Made by a program: the position numbers and the translations under genes. The notes under the pieces were generated by a model, which ran no database searches, had not been told where the DNA came from, and saw only the letters and a list, made by a program, of their open reading frames with translations. 64,000 nt of DNA from Saccharopolyspora ipomoeae (GTDB lineage Bacteria > Actinomycetota > Actinomycetes > Mycobacteriales > Pseudonocardiaceae), in assembly GCF_029952525.1 (NCBI RefSeq), contig NZ_JASAOF010000002.1:1-64000 (forward strand), read 5' to 3'. This document shows positions 9,274 to 18,482 of this stretch, in pieces. The first letter of the stretch is position 1; every line of letters begins with the position of its first letter.

Positions 9274-9777
9274 TCACGGGTTGGGCTCGCAGTAGCCGCC
9301 GAGGCGGCCGCGGTGGAAGATCAGCGGCCGGCCGCCGCCCGCCTGCAGGCGCAGGACCTCGGCGACGACGATCACGTGGTCGCCGCCTTCGAGCTCCTGC
9401 ACGGTCTTGCAGTCGATCCAGGCGTGCGCACCGGTGATCTGCGGGGTGCCCTCGGCGGATTCGTGCCAGTCGAGCTGGGCGAACTTGTCGCCCTGCTTGC
9501 TGGACATGGCCTGGCAGACGTGGTGCTGGCCGTCGGCCAGGACGCTGGCGCTGAAGAAGCCGCCGGTGCGGACCTTCGGCCAGCTGCTGGAGGTGGTGGC
9601 GACGCTGAAGGTCACCAGCGGCGGGTCCAGCGACAGGGATTGGAAGGTGCCCACGACGAGACCGGCGGGGGCACCGGTCTCGGAATCGCGCCCGGCCACG
9701 ACGGTCACGCCGGTGGGCAGGTGACCGATGACGTCGCGGAAGTAGCGGGGTTCAATCGTCGGAGTCGACAGCGTCAT
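9274..9777 (-). CDS. Flavin reductase (FMN reductase) of a two-component monooxygenase
   Basis: This 167-residue protein has the flavin reductase-like split-barrel fold. Family markers are the N-terminal FRDVIGHLPTGVTVVAG, PPLVTFSVATTSSSWPKVR (flavin-binding region) and a C-terminal GRPLIFHRGRLGGY. It would use NAD(P)H to supply FMNH2 to the luciferase-fold monooxygenase at 6288-7676. ATG at 9777 has AAGGAA 8 bp upstream. It lies between the amine oxidase and aldehyde dehydrogenase genes in one leftward operon, a layout that strongly pairs reductase and oxygenase even though the dehydrogenase gene separates them. Confidence 0.88.
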   Translation of the reverse strand: MTLSTPTIEPRYFRDVIGHLPTGVTVVAGRDSETGAPAGLVVGTFQSLSLDPPLVTFSVATTSSSWPKVRTGGFFSASVLADGQHHVCQAMSSKQGDKFAQLDWHESAEGTPQITGAHAWIDCKTVQELEGGDHVIVVAEVLRLQAGGGRPLIFHRGRLGGYCEPNP

Positions 9778-9817
9778 GATCGCTTTTCCTTCCAGTCGGT
9801 GCCGAAATGCGGTGCGG

Positions 9818-11119
9818 TCAGGCGGTTTCGGTCAGTCCGGCGGTGACCTCGCGGGCCACCCGGTGGCCGCTCTCGATGGCGCCGTCGATGAATCCGGCCC
9901 AGAGGTTGGCGTAGTCGCTGCCCGCGAAGTGCAGGACGCCTTCGGCGCGCTGCTGCGCGGCGAAGTAGCGGGTGAGCTGGTTCGGCTGCTGGATCAGCCA
10001 GGTCTCGCGGGAGAGCGGGTCGGCCACCCAGTCGTGCCCGGTCACCTCCAGGACCTCCAGGTCGTCGCGCCACACCCGGAGCGCGTCGCGGACGGCGTCG
10101 AGGTCGTTCGGGGAGATGCGGCGGGCGTCGGCGCCGAAGGACACCAGCACCGCGTCGTCGTCACCGACGAACTCGGTGCGCACCACCGAGAGCGGGTGCG
10201 AGGCCGAGGAGTAGGCGAAGAACGGCGTGATCGGCCCGCGCACCCGGATCCAGACCTTCACCCCCTTGGAGGCGGTGCCTTCCTCGGTGGCGGCCTGCTT
10301 CTCCGCGCACAGCGCGGGGGAGACGGGCAGTCCGCCGAGGACGTTCTGCGGCAGGGTGAGCACGACGCGCCGCGCGGTGATCCGCTCGCCGGTCGTGGTG
10401 GTCACGACGGCGCCGTCGGCGTCGTGCTCGACGTGCGCGACCTCGGTGGAGGTGCGGATGTCGGCGTCGGTGTCGGCCGCGATGGACTCGACCAGCGAGC
10501 GGGTGCCCCCGGCGAGCCGGAACACCGCCGAGGCTTCGTGCATCAGGTGCCAGGAGCCGGCGGTGGCGGCGGTCCAGCGCAGCGCGCTGGTGTAGGCGCC
10601 GTCCTCCAGCGGGGCGTTGAAGTGCCCGACCCAGGCCGCTTCGTTGGCGCGGTACTCCTCGACGGGCAGGTCGAGCTCGTCGAGCTTGTCCCGCAGGTTG
10701 GCGCCGTCGACGTCCTTCAGCCCGGGTTCGGACAGCGGGTCGTGCGGGCGGGGGATGCGCTGCATGGTCTCGTGCAGCAACCGGCGCATGCCCGGGTCGA
10801 TGAGCTCCATGAACCCGTCGAGGGTTCCGGTGCGGACCTCGTCGCCGGCCAGCCAGTAGGCCTCCTCGGGACGCGGACCGCGAGTGATGTCCAGGCCGTA
10901 GCGGGTGACCTCGGACCAGGCGTGCGGCTGGGTCCAGTGCAGCCAGGTCCCGCCGATCTCCAGGTCGCGGCCCAGCCGGTGATCGGTCCACACCCGCCCG
11001 CCGAGGCGGTCGCGGGCTTCCAGCACGGTGACCCGCAGGCCCTTGCGGCCGAGCTCGCGGGCGGTGATGAGCCCGGCGATCCCGCCGCCGACCACGACGA
11101 CGTCAGCTTCCTCGGTCAC
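9818..11119 (-). CDS. Flavin monoamine oxidase family protein (FAD-dependent amine oxidase)
   Basis: This 433-residue flavoprotein starts with a Rossmann fingerprint VVVVGGGIAGLITARELGRKG, followed by ARDRLGGRVWTDH (GG motif). It ends with LHFAGSDYANLWAGFIDGAIESGHRVA, the FAD-binding end typical of MAO-type amine oxidases. Such enzymes oxidise amines to imines, giving aldehydes or ring imines. GTG at 11119 is chosen because it immediately precedes the fingerprint and has GGGAG upstream; the longer frame to 11341 would cover the control region. It is the first gene of the leftward operon and sits opposite ribBA across a region with two island operators. Its substrate is probably a secondary or N-methylated amine in the pathway; this is inference. 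Confidence 0.87.
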   Translation of the reverse strand: MTEEADVVVVGGGIAGLITARELGRKGLRVTVLEARDRLGGRVWTDHRLGRDLEIGGTWLHWTQPHAWSEVTRYGLDITRGPRPEEAYWLAGDEVRTGTLDGFMELIDPGMRRLLHETMQRIPRPHDPLSEPGLKDVDGANLRDKLDELDLPVEEYRANEAAWVGHFNAPLEDGAYTSALRWTAATAGSWHLMHEASAVFRLAGGTRSLVESIAADTDADIRTSTEVAHVEHDADGAVVTTTTGERITARRVVLTLPQNVLGGLPVSPALCAEKQAATEEGTASKGVKVWIRVRGPITPFFAYSSASHPLSVVRTEFVGDDDAVLVSFGADARRISPNDLDAVRDALRVWRDDLEVLEVTGHDWVADPLSRETWLIQQPNQLTRYFAAQQRAEGVLHFAGSDYANLWAGFIDGAIESGHRVAREVTAGLTETA

Positions 11120-11210
11120 GTGACAGCACTCCCTCGCACTCGGGGTCGTTCGGTCCGCCCCGCGGCGCGCTCGACGTGCGGGAGAACCAAGAAGAAAGTT
11201 ACGAACAGAT

Positions 11211-11227
11211 CGTTCAATATACGAACG
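11211..11227. promoter_or_regulatory. Candidate island operator, site 2
   Basis: CGTTCAATATACGAACG is an inverted repeat (CGTTC, 7 bp, GAACG). An extra half-site, GAAC of GAACAGATC, lies directly upstream at 11203. It is 92 bp from the amine oxidase start in the 350-bp divergent region shared with ribBA, and its spacing equals that of the other four island sites. Confidence 0.65.
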
Positions 11228-11353
11228 CGATGGCGATATTGTGACCCCGCTCGCCGTGCTCGTCAATAGTCTTGATGGATGGAGACTTGCAAGGGCAGGC
11301 GCGGATTCTCGCTTGACGCCGCTGAGTCGGGATGCCACCATCCGTGAACGTAG

Positions 11354-11370
11354 CGTTCAGTAAATGAACG
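11354..11370. promoter_or_regulatory. Candidate island operator, site 3
   Basis: CGTTCAGTAAATGAACG has perfect 6-bp arms around a 5-bp centre. A further half-site TGAACG lies just upstream at 11345, so three half-sites run in series. It is about 100 bp before the RibBA start codon. The 350-bp region 11120-11469 otherwise shows no gene and no recognisable FMN riboswitch core. Confidence 0.65.
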
Positions 11371-11469
11371 TAAGATGCAGTGCGTCCTCCGGACAGCGCA
11401 ACGCGCACCACCCGGCCATCACTCGGCGCCACCGGCGGCCGAACCGAGACACGCGTGCAGGAGAGATCG

Positions 11470-12675
11470 ATGCCCACGTCGAGCATTGCCGAAGCCGTCG
11501 CGACACTCGCCGCAGGCGGGATGGTCCTCGTCGTCGACGACGAGGACCGGGAGAACGAGGGCGACCTGATCATGGCCGCCGAACACGCCACCACCGATCA
11601 GGTCGCGTTCTTCCTGGAGCACACCTCGGGATTCCTGTGCGTGTCGATCGACGAGCGCCGGGCAGCCGAGCTCGAACTCGACCTGATGGTCACCGCCAAC
11701 ACCGAGAGCCACCAGACCGCGTTCCTGGTCAGCGTCGATTACCGCCACGGCACCAGCACCGGCATCAGCGCAGGTGACCGCGCCGCCACCATCCGCGCGC
11801 TGGCCGACCCGACGCTCGCGCCCGGCGAACTGGCGCGCCCCGGCCACGTGATGCCGCTGCGGGCCAAGCCGGGCGGGGTGCTGGAGCGCACCGGCCACAC
11901 CGAGGCCGGGGTGGACCTGTGCCGCGCGGCCGGGCTCAGCGGTGCGGCCCTGCTGTGCGAGATCGTCACGCCCGACCGCAAGGACATGATGCGCCGGCCG
12001 GAGCTGGACCGCTTCGCCGCCGAGCACGGCATCCCGATGATCTCGATCGCCTCCCTGGTCGACTGGATGCGCGAGCACGGCGGAGTCCGCCGCACCGGGC
12101 AGGCCGAACTGCCGACGGAACTCGGCCACTTCCGCGCGCTGAGCTACGAGACCGCGGACGGCGTCGAACACCTCGCGCTGGTGATGGGCGATGTCGACGG
12201 CGAGGACGTGCTCGTGCGGTTGCACAGCGAATGCCTCACCGGCGACCTGCTCGGCTCGCTGCGCTGCGACTGCGGGTCGCAGCTGCGCACCGCGATGGAG
12301 TCGGTCGCCGCGGCCGGGAGCGGCGTGATCGTCTACATGCGCGGGCACGAAGGGCGCGGGATCGGTCTCGGGCACAAGCTGCGCGCCTACGAGCTGCAGC
12401 AGCACCAGGGGATGGACACCCTGGAGGCCAACCGGGCGCTGGGGCTGCCGGTCGACAGCCGCGACTACGACCCGGCCGCGCTGATCCTCACCGAGCTCGG
12501 CGTCGAATCGGTGCGGCTGCTGACCAACAACCCCGACAAGTGCCGGGCGCTGGCCGACCGGGGCATCACCATCAGCGAACGACTGCCGCTGGAGGCCGAG
12601 CCCAACGAGCACAACAGGCGCTACCTGACCACCAAGCGGGACCGGATGGGGCACCTGCTCGGACTTCCGGTCTGA
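11470..12675 (+). CDS. ribBA: Bifunctional 3,4-dihydroxy-2-butanone-4-phosphate synthase / GTP cyclohydrolase II
   Basis: This 401-residue fusion makes both early riboflavin precursors, from ribulose 5-phosphate and from GTP. The N-terminal RibB half shows DDEDRENEGDL and the active-site segment HTEAGVDL. The C-terminal RibA half shows the zinc motif C-x10-C-x-C (CLTGDLLGSLRCDCGSQL) and GHEGRGIGLGHKLRAY. ATG at 11470 is chosen because AGGAGAG lies 5 bp upstream; the open frame begins further up without a good site. It opens the rightward catabolic operon instead of lying in a riboflavin operon. The likely reason is extra flavin supply for the FMN monooxygenase, flavin reductase, amine oxidase and GMC enzyme of the same island. 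Confidence 0.93.
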   Translation: MPTSSIAEAVATLAAGGMVLVVDDEDRENEGDLIMAAEHATTDQVAFFLEHTSGFLCVSIDERRAAELELDLMVTANTESHQTAFLVSVDYRHGTSTGISAGDRAATIRALADPTLAPGELARPGHVMPLRAKPGGVLERTGHTEAGVDLCRAAGLSGAALLCEIVTPDRKDMMRRPELDRFAAEHGIPMISIASLVDWMREHGGVRRTGQAELPTELGHFRALSYETADGVEHLALVMGDVDGEDVLVRLHSECLTGDLLGSLRCDCGSQLRTAMESVAAAGSGVIVYMRGHEGRGIGLGHKLRAYELQQHQGMDTLEANRALGLPVDSRDYDPAALILTELGVESVRLLTNNPDKCRALADRGITISERLPLEAEPNEHNRRYLTTKRDRMGHLLGLPV

Positions 12676-12696
12676 CGACGATCCAGGAGAGCACGA

Positions 12697-13800
12697 ATGG
12701 CGGATTCCCTTCCACGCACCATGCACGCGGTGCAGCTCACCGGCCACGGCGGCATCGACCGGCTCGACTACCGAACCGATGTCGCCGTGCCCGAACCCGG
12801 GCCCGGGGAGGTCCTGATCCGGGTCTCGGCCGCCGGGGTGAACAACACCGACATCAACACCCGCATCGGCTGGTACTCGAAATCGGTCGCGCGGTCCACC
12901 GGGACCGGGGGAGCGGGCGGGTTCGACTCCGTCGACGACGCCGACGCGTCCTGGTCGGGGAAACCACTGGAGTTCCCCCGGATCCAGGGAGCCGACTGCT
13001 GCGGTCGCATCGCCGCGGTGGGCGAGGGCGTGGACCGGGCGCGGATCGGGGAGCGGGTGCTGGTGCGGAACATGCTGCGCAGCTACGTCGACTACCGGCC
13101 CTACGAGTGCTGGACGTTCGGCAGCGAGTGCGACGGTGGTTTCGCGCAGTTCGCGGTCGCGCCCGCCCGTGAGACGCACGCGGTGAACTGCGATTGGTCC
13201 GACGTGGAGCTCGCGGCGGTGCCGTGCGCCTACTCCACGGCCGAGAACATGCTGCACCGCGTCGGTCTCGGCGCGGAAACCGTGGTGATCACCGGTGCGT
13301 CCGGTGGTGTGGGCTCGGCCGCGGTGCAGCTGGCGAAGCGGCGCGGGGCGACGGTGATCGCGCTGTGCTCGCCCGCCAAGGCCGACGAGGTGCGCGCGTT
13401 CGGAGCCGACCGCGTCGTCGACCGCAGCGCCGACCTGGTCGCCGAGCTCGGGACGGAATCGGTCGACGTCGTGGTCGACCTGGTCGGCGGCGAGCAGTGG
13501 CCCGCGTTCCTCGACGTGCTGCGCAAGGGCGGCCGCTACGCCACCGCGGGCGCGATCGCCGGGCCGATCGCCGAGATCGACCTGCGCACCCTCTACCTGA
13601 AGGACTTGACGCTGGCCGGCTGCACGTTCCAGAAGGACGAGGTGTTCGCCAACCTCCTGTCCTACGTCGAGGCCGACGAGTTCCGGCCGCACGTGGCGAA
13701 GGTGTTCCCGCTCCACGAGATCGGGACCGCTCAGGAGGAGTTCCTGAGCAAGAAGCACATGGGCAAGCTCGTGCTCACGATGCCGGAGGCAGACGTTTGA
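12697..13800 (+). CDS. Zinc-type MDR alcohol dehydrogenase / quinone oxidoreductase family protein
   Basis: This 367-residue protein is a medium-chain dehydrogenase/reductase. The N-terminal GroES-like part contains [14 protein letters not shown] and [17 protein letters not shown], and the Rossmann part contains [23 protein letters not shown] for NAD(P) binding. The N-terminal half has an insert of about 30 residues rich in Ser/Gly/Asp (near residues 65-90) before the GADCCG segment. ATG at 12697 has GGAGAG upstream, and the gene follows ribBA by 21 bp. Its stop overlaps the next gene's TTG start, showing translational coupling. It probably oxidises or reduces an alcohol or enoyl intermediate in the island pathway; the substrate is not evident. 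Confidence 0.8.
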   Translation: MADSLPRTMHAVQLTGHGGIDRLDYRTDVAVPEPGPGEVLIRVSAAGVNNTDINTRIGWYSKSVARSTGTGGAGGFDSVDDADASWSGKPLEFPRIQGADCCGRIAAVGEGVDRARIGERVLVRNMLRSYVDYRPYECWTFGSECDGGFAQFAVAPARETHAVNCDWSDVELAAVPCAYSTAENMLHRVGLGAETVVITGASGGVGSAAVQLAKRRGATVIALCSPAKADEVRAFGADRVVDRSADLVAELGTESVDVVVDLVGGEQWPAFLDVLRKGGRYATAGAIAGPIAEIDLRTLYLKDLTLAGCTFQKDEVFANLLSYVEADEFRPHVAKVFPLHEIGTAQEEFLSKKHMGKLVLTMPEADV

Positions 13801-14900
13801 GGATCGCCGAAGTCCACGCCTACAGCCACGGCCTGCCCGTCCACGACGGTCCGTACCGGATGGCTCACGCCGAGGTCTGGGCGTTGAGGACCACGCTGGT
13901 CAAGCTCGTCGCCGACAACGGCCTGGTGGGCTGGGGCGAGACCTGCCCGGTCGGCCCCACCTACGCCGAGTCCCACGCGGCGGGTGCGGTCGCCGCGATC
14001 TCGGAGATGGCACCCGGCCTGCTGGGCGGCGAGGTGCTCCCGGTTCCGCTGCACCGGCGGATGAACGGGTTGCTGCACGGGCACAACTACGCCAAGGCCG
14101 CGATCGACATCGCCGCTCACGACCTGCTGGGCAAGCACCTCGGCGTCAGCGTCGCCGATCTGCTCGGCGGAGCGCTCGCCGACAGCGTCCCGTCCTACTA
14201 CTCGACCATCGTCGGCGATCCGGACGAGACCGCACGCCTCGCCGCGGAGAAGCGCGACCAGGGCTATCCGCGGTTGCAGGTGAAGGTCGGCGGGCGGCCG
14301 GTGGAGCAGGACGTCGAGACCATCCGCAAGGTCTGGGAGGTCCTGCGAGGTTCGGGCGTGCGCCTGGCGGTCGACGGGAACCGCAGCCTGACCACGCGCG
14401 ACGCGCTGCGCATCAGCCGGGAATGCCCGGACGTCCCCCTCATCATGGAACAGCCCTGCAACACCGTCGAAGACATCCGCAAGATCCGCCCGCAGCTCGC
14501 TCACGCCCTCTACCTGGACGAGAACGGCACGAGCCTGGACGCCGCGATCAGCGCGGCCGGGACCGGGCTCGTCGACGGGTTCGGCATGAAGATCACCCGG
14601 CTCGGCGGGCTGCACCCGATGCGCGCCTTCCGGGACCTGTGCTCGGCGCGGAACCTGCCGCACACCTGCGACGACTCGTGGGGCGGCGACATCATCGCCG
14701 CGGCCTGCACCCACCTCGGGGCCACGGTCGACCCCGAGCTGCTGGAAGGGGTGTGGCTCGCGGCCGACCACATCGACGGCCACTACGACCCGGAGAACGG
14801 CATCGTCGCCGACAACGGGCACATCAAGCGCCCCCAGGGGGCAGGTCTGGGCATCACCCCGGACGAGACGGTCTTCGGCGCCCCGGTGGCGTCCTTCTGA
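13797..14900 (+). CDS. Enolase-superfamily epimerase/dehydratase, hydroxyproline-betaine 2-epimerase-like
   Basis: This 367-residue protein is a mandelate racemase/muconate lactonizing enzyme relative. The barrel shows RLQVKVGG (second-strand Lys), [14 protein letters not shown] and LDENGT as metal-binding strands, and GMKITRLGG with the opposite Lys. From memory of the family, its sequence is closest to HpbD, the 4-hydroxyproline betaine 2-epimerase type ([35 protein letters not shown]). The start is a TTG at 13797 that overlaps the previous stop (TTGA) and has GGAGG 6 bp upstream; no other start fits the conserved N-terminus. It probably inverts C2 of a proline-like substrate, but HpbD function should be treated as inference. 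Confidence 0.83.
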   Translation: MRIAEVHAYSHGLPVHDGPYRMAHAEVWALRTTLVKLVADNGLVGWGETCPVGPTYAESHAAGAVAAISEMAPGLLGGEVLPVPLHRRMNGLLHGHNYAKAAIDIAAHDLLGKHLGVSVADLLGGALADSVPSYYSTIVGDPDETARLAAEKRDQGYPRLQVKVGGRPVEQDVETIRKVWEVLRGSGVRLAVDGNRSLTTRDALRISRECPDVPLIMEQPCNTVEDIRKIRPQLAHALYLDENGTSLDAAISAAGTGLVDGFGMKITRLGGLHPMRAFRDLCSARNLPHTCDDSWGGDIIAAACTHLGATVDPELLEGVWLAADHIDGHYDPENGIVADNGHIKRPQGAGLGITPDETVFGAPVASF

Positions 14901-14914
14901 GAGGCGGTTGTTCG

Positions 14915-16036
14915 GTGAAGATCGAGAAGATCGAGTTGTACCAGCGGGACCTGCCCTACGCGGGCGGGGTGTACCGGCTGTCGGGGGGCCGGGAGTACCG
15001 GAGCTTCGACGGCTCCTTCGTCCGGGTGGTCACTGACGACGGGATCGAGGGCTGGGGCGAGAGCACGCCTTTCGGCTCCACCTACATCGCCGCGCACGGG
15101 CTCGGCGCGCGGTCGGGCATCGCCGAGATCGCGCCGTGGCTGCTGGGCCGCGACCCGCGCCAGGTGGACCGGGTCAACGAGGCGATGGACGCCGCGCTGG
15201 TCGGGCACAACCACGCCAAGTCCGCGATCGACCTGGCCTGCTGGGACGTCTTCGGCAAGTCGGTCGGCCTGCCGGTCTGCGAACTCCTCGGCGGTTCCAC
15301 GGGAGATCGGCTGCCGATGATCTCCTCGATCTACGCGGGAACCCCGGCCGAGATGCGCGAACGCGTGGCCCAGCACCGCGAGCAGGGCTACCTCGGCCAC
15401 TCGATCAAGATCGGGGCGCTGGACGCCGAGGGCGGGCCCGCGCTGGACGCGGAGCGGATCGCCGCCTGCCTGGCCGACCGCAGGCCGGGCGAGTTCTTCC
15501 TGGCCGACGCCAACGGCGGGCTCACCCCCGAGACCGGGCTGCGGATGCTGCGGATGCTGCCGGACGGCCTGGACTTCGTCCTCGAAGCACCGTGCCGCAC
15601 CTGGCGGGAGACCCTCTCGCTGCGGCAGCGCTGCCCGGTCCCGATCGTGCTCGACGAGCTGGTGCAGCACGAGGACGACCTGATCACGATGATCACCCGC
15701 GATGCGGCCGACGGGATGGGTCTGAAGGTCTCCAAGGTCGGCGGGCTCACCCGTGGGCGCCGGCACCGCGACATCGCCCTGGCGTCCGGGGTAACGGTCA
15801 GCGTGCAGGACACCGTGGGTTCCACCATCGCCTTCGCGGCGGTGGCCCACCTGGCCGCCACCGTGCCAAAGCACGCGCTGCGCTGCGTCCTCGACAGCCG
15901 CGACATGGTCAGCGTCGAGACCGCCGCGTTCGACGCCCCGATCACCGATGGCGGCGTGCTCGTCCCGGACCGCCCCGGTCTGGGCATCGACGTGCACGTC
16001 GAGGAGCTGGGCGAGCCGGTCGAGGTCTGGAGCTAG
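14915..16036 (+). CDS. Enolase-superfamily protein, cis-3-hydroxyproline dehydratase-like
   Basis: This 373-residue protein is a second mandelate racemase-family enzyme, clearly distinct from its neighbour. The capping domain has LYQRDLPYAGGVYRLSGG, and the barrel has GHSIKIGAL (Lys), FLADANGG, VLEAPC and VLDELV (metal ligands), and GLKVSKVGG (Lys). The N-terminal pattern recalls cis-3-hydroxy-L-proline dehydratase-type members. GTG at 14915 follows GAGAGG. It starts 14 bp after the previous gene and is the last gene of the operon, which ends at a strong hairpin. Two tandem members suggest consecutive epimerisation and dehydration of an imino acid. An acid-sugar dehydratase role is the main alternative. 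Confidence 0.82.
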   Translation: MKIEKIELYQRDLPYAGGVYRLSGGREYRSFDGSFVRVVTDDGIEGWGESTPFGSTYIAAHGLGARSGIAEIAPWLLGRDPRQVDRVNEAMDAALVGHNHAKSAIDLACWDVFGKSVGLPVCELLGGSTGDRLPMISSIYAGTPAEMRERVAQHREQGYLGHSIKIGALDAEGGPALDAERIAACLADRRPGEFFLADANGGLTPETGLRMLRMLPDGLDFVLEAPCRTWRETLSLRQRCPVPIVLDELVQHEDDLITMITRDAADGMGLKVSKVGGLTRGRRHRDIALASGVTVSVQDTVGSTIAFAAVAHLAATVPKHALRCVLDSRDMVSVETAAFDAPITDGGVLVPDRPGLGIDVHVEELGEPVEVWS

Positions 16037-16044
16037 GAACGACG

Positions 16045-16080
16045 AGAGGGGCGGTGGTTCTCCGGAACCACCGCCCCTCT
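16045..16080. terminator. Bidirectional terminator hairpin
   Basis: A perfect 16-bp stem (AGAGGGGCGGTGGTTC and its complement) with a TCCG loop lies between the convergent ends of the enolase-superfamily gene (stop 16036) and the aldolase-dehydrogenase gene (stop 16089). It can serve both directions. Confidence 0.85.
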
Positions 16081-16088
16081 TCGCGCGT

Positions 16089-18482
16089 TCAGGACCGCGC
16101 GTGGTGGTGCATGACGTGCTTGGTGCGGGAGTAGTCGTCCAGGGCGTAGATCGACAGATCGCGGCCGTACCCGGATCCCTTGAACCCGCCCCAGGGGACC
16201 TCGTTCGCGAGCGCCAGGTGCGAGTTCACCCAGACCGTTCCCGCGTCCAGCCTGGCCGGGAGGTCGTGGGAACGGCGGGCGTCGTCGGTCCACACCGACG
16301 CCGACAGGCCGTAGGGCACGTCGTTGGCGCGGCGGATCGCCTCGTCCTCGTCGCGGAAGGTCTCCACCGTGACGACCGGCCCGAAGACCTCCTCCCGGGC
16401 GATCTCGGCGCCCTCGGGCACGTCCACGAGCACCGTCGGCGCGATGTAGTAGCCGGGGCCTTCCAGCGCGCCACCGCCGAGCACCGCGCGGGCGCCGTCG
16501 CGCTGAGCGCGTTCGAGGTAGCCGCGCACCCGGTCGAAGTGCGCCCGGGACACCACGGGGCCGATCTCGACGCCGTCGACGGTCGGTTCACCGGCGGTCA
16601 GCGTGGCCGCCTCGCGGACCAGCAGGTCGACGAACCGGTCGGCCACGGACTCGTGCACCAGGACCCGGCACGCCGCGCCGCACTCCTGCCCGGAGTTCCA
16701 GAACGCCGCGGTGCGCAGGGTGGAGGCGGCGAGCGCGAGGTCGGCGTCTTCGAAGATCACCACGGGCGCCTTGCCGCCGAGCTCCAGGTGCACCCGCTTG
16801 AGCCCTTCGGCCGCTGCGCGGGCCACGGCACGGCCGCTGCTGACCGATCCGGTCAGCGCCACCAGGTCCACGTCCGGGTGCGAGGACAACCGCGCGCCGA
16901 CGACGTCACCTCGTCCGGTCACGACGTTGAGCACGCCCGGCGGGATCAGGTCGGCGACCAGCTCGGCGAACTTCAGGGTGGTCACCGGTGTCTGCTCGGA
17001 CGGCTTGAGCACGCACGTGTTGCCCGCGGCCAGGATCGGCGCGATCTTCCACGCCGCCATCATCAGCGGGTAGTTCCACGGCGTCACCACGCCCACCACG
17101 CCGACCGGCTCGCGGCGGATGACCGACAGGTGGTCGTCGAGGTAGTCGTCGGCGGCCATCGAGGTGCCGGCCCGCACGGCGCCTGCCATGAACCGGAACG
17201 TGTCGATGGTGCCCGCGATGTCGTCGTGGGAAACCGCGAGGGGTTTGCCGGTGTTGGCCGATTCCAGCCTCGCCAGCAGGTCGGCGTGCTCCTGGACCCG
17301 GTCGGCGACGGCGTGCAGCACGTCCGAGCGGTCCTTGGGGACGCGCCGCGCCCAGGACGCCTTCGCGGCCACGGCCGCGGCGACCGCCCGGTCGACGTCC
17401 TCGGCGGTGCCGTCCGGGGTGCGGCACAGCACCTGCTCGGAGCACGGGTCGACGACGTCGAGCACCCGCCCGGAGGTGGAGTCGACGTACCCGCCGTCGA
17501 CGAAGTGCCGCGACGGCGCCAGATCCGCCTGCGACACCAGCGGACGCGCATCGCTCGTGCGCCGCACCGACCCGGTCGTCGCGCGGACCGGTGCCGGTGC
17601 TCCGAGCGCTCCGGCGGCCTCGGCGGCGACCCGGTCGGCGGTGTCGGCGTCGAGCTCCATCAGCGGGCTGCGCGGGACTCCCACCGGCAGGCCCAGCGAG
17701 CCCAGGATCGACTTGACCGCGGAGATGAACGGCACCGTCATCAGGGATTCCATCAGCGGGTAGAGCCGGGACCACTCGGCGCGCGCCCGGTCCAGCTCCC
17801 CGGCCTGCAACGCGCGGTGGATCGAAACCAGCTCGGCCGGAACGATGTTCGCACTGCCGACCACCACCCCGGCCGCGCCTTCGGTGAGCGTGGCCAGGAT
17901 CAGGGTGTCCCAGCCGCCGAAGGTGCTGATCACGTCGCCGTAGCGGTGGATCAGCTGCCGCACCCGCGACATGTCGGCGTTGGTGTCCTTGACGTAGCGG
18001 ATGTTGTCGACCTCGCGGGCCAGCTCGCCGATCGTCTCGGGGGAGAGGTCCACGCCGGTGACGCCGGGCAGGTTGTAGAGCATCACCGGGATCTCGACGC
18101 TCTGGGCGACCGTGCGCAGGTAGTGCGCGGTCTCGGCCTCGCTGAGCGGCTCGTAGTAGGGCGTGACCAGCATGACCACCGACGCGCCGACCTGCTGCGC
18201 GTGGCGGGACAGCCGGATGGCCTCGGCGGTGCTCACCGCACCGGTCTGGGCCACGACCGGGACCCGCCCGGCGGCCTGGGCGACGACGGTCTCGACGACC
18301 TGCATGCGCTCCTGCTCGCTGAGCACGGCGAACTCGCCGGTCGAGCCGCAGGCGACGAGACCGTCGACACCCCCGTCGATGTTGCGCTCGACCACCCGCG
18401 ACAGGGCGTCCACGTCGATCTTCCCGTCCGGGGCGAACGGGGTGGGCAGGGCGGTGAGAATTCCGCCCAGTTGCGGCGACAT
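16089..18482 (-). CDS. Fused DapA-family aldolase/deaminase and aldehyde dehydrogenase
   Basis: One uninterrupted frame of 797 residues joins two enzymes. Residues 1-290 form a DapA/NAL-type class I lyase with GSTGE (46-50), Tyr136 in VMLYNLPG and the Schiff-base Lys165 in IRYVKDTN. After a linker of about 35 residues, 326-797 form an aldehyde dehydrogenase with TPWNYP (468-472), Glu567 in HLELGG and Cys601 in SGQECGAACR, closest by pattern to aminobutyraldehyde/betaine-aldehyde types. All catalytic residues are present in both halves. A fused pair suggests that the lyase makes an aldehyde which the second domain oxidises. A separate internal GTG start in the linker (near residue 306) cannot be excluded. 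Transcription is divergent from the transporter gene, with two island operators between them. Confidence 0.85.
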   Translation of the reverse strand: MSPQLGGILTALPTPFAPDGKIDVDALSRVVERNIDGGVDGLVACGSTGEFAVLSEQERMQVVETVVAQAAGRVPVVAQTGAVSTAEAIRLSRHAQQVGASVVMLVTPYYEPLSEAETAHYLRTVAQSVEIPVMLYNLPGVTGVDLSPETIGELAREVDNIRYVKDTNADMSRVRQLIHRYGDVISTFGGWDTLILATLTEGAAGVVVGSANIVPAELVSIHRALQAGELDRARAEWSRLYPLMESLMTVPFISAVKSILGSLGLPVGVPRSPLMELDADTADRVAAEAAGALGAPAPVRATTGSVRRTSDARPLVSQADLAPSRHFVDGGYVDSTSGRVLDVVDPCSEQVLCRTPDGTAEDVDRAVAAAVAAKASWARRVPKDRSDVLHAVADRVQEHADLLARLESANTGKPLAVSHDDIAGTIDTFRFMAGAVRAGTSMAADDYLDDHLSVIRREPVGVVGVVTPWNYPLMMAAWKIAPILAAGNTCVLKPSEQTPVTTLKFAELVADLIPPGVLNVVTGRGDVVGARLSSHPDVDLVALTGSVSSGRAVARAAAEGLKRVHLELGGKAPVVIFEDADLALAASTLRTAAFWNSGQECGAACRVLVHESVADRFVDLLVREAATLTAGEPTVDGVEIGPVVSRAHFDRVRGYLERAQRDGARAVLGGGALEGPGYYIAPTVLVDVPEGAEIAREEVFGPVVTVETFRDEDEAIRRANDVPYGLSASVWTDDARRSHDLPARLDAGTVWVNSHLALANEVPWGGFKGSGYGRDLSIYALDDYSRTKHVMHHHARS

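Noticed and set aside
11371-11469. Possible FMN riboswitch before ribBA
   Set aside because: Only a short CACCGGCGGCC stretch recalls the FMN element; the conserved AGGGTGA-type and other paired segments are missing and the distance is too short for the full fold.
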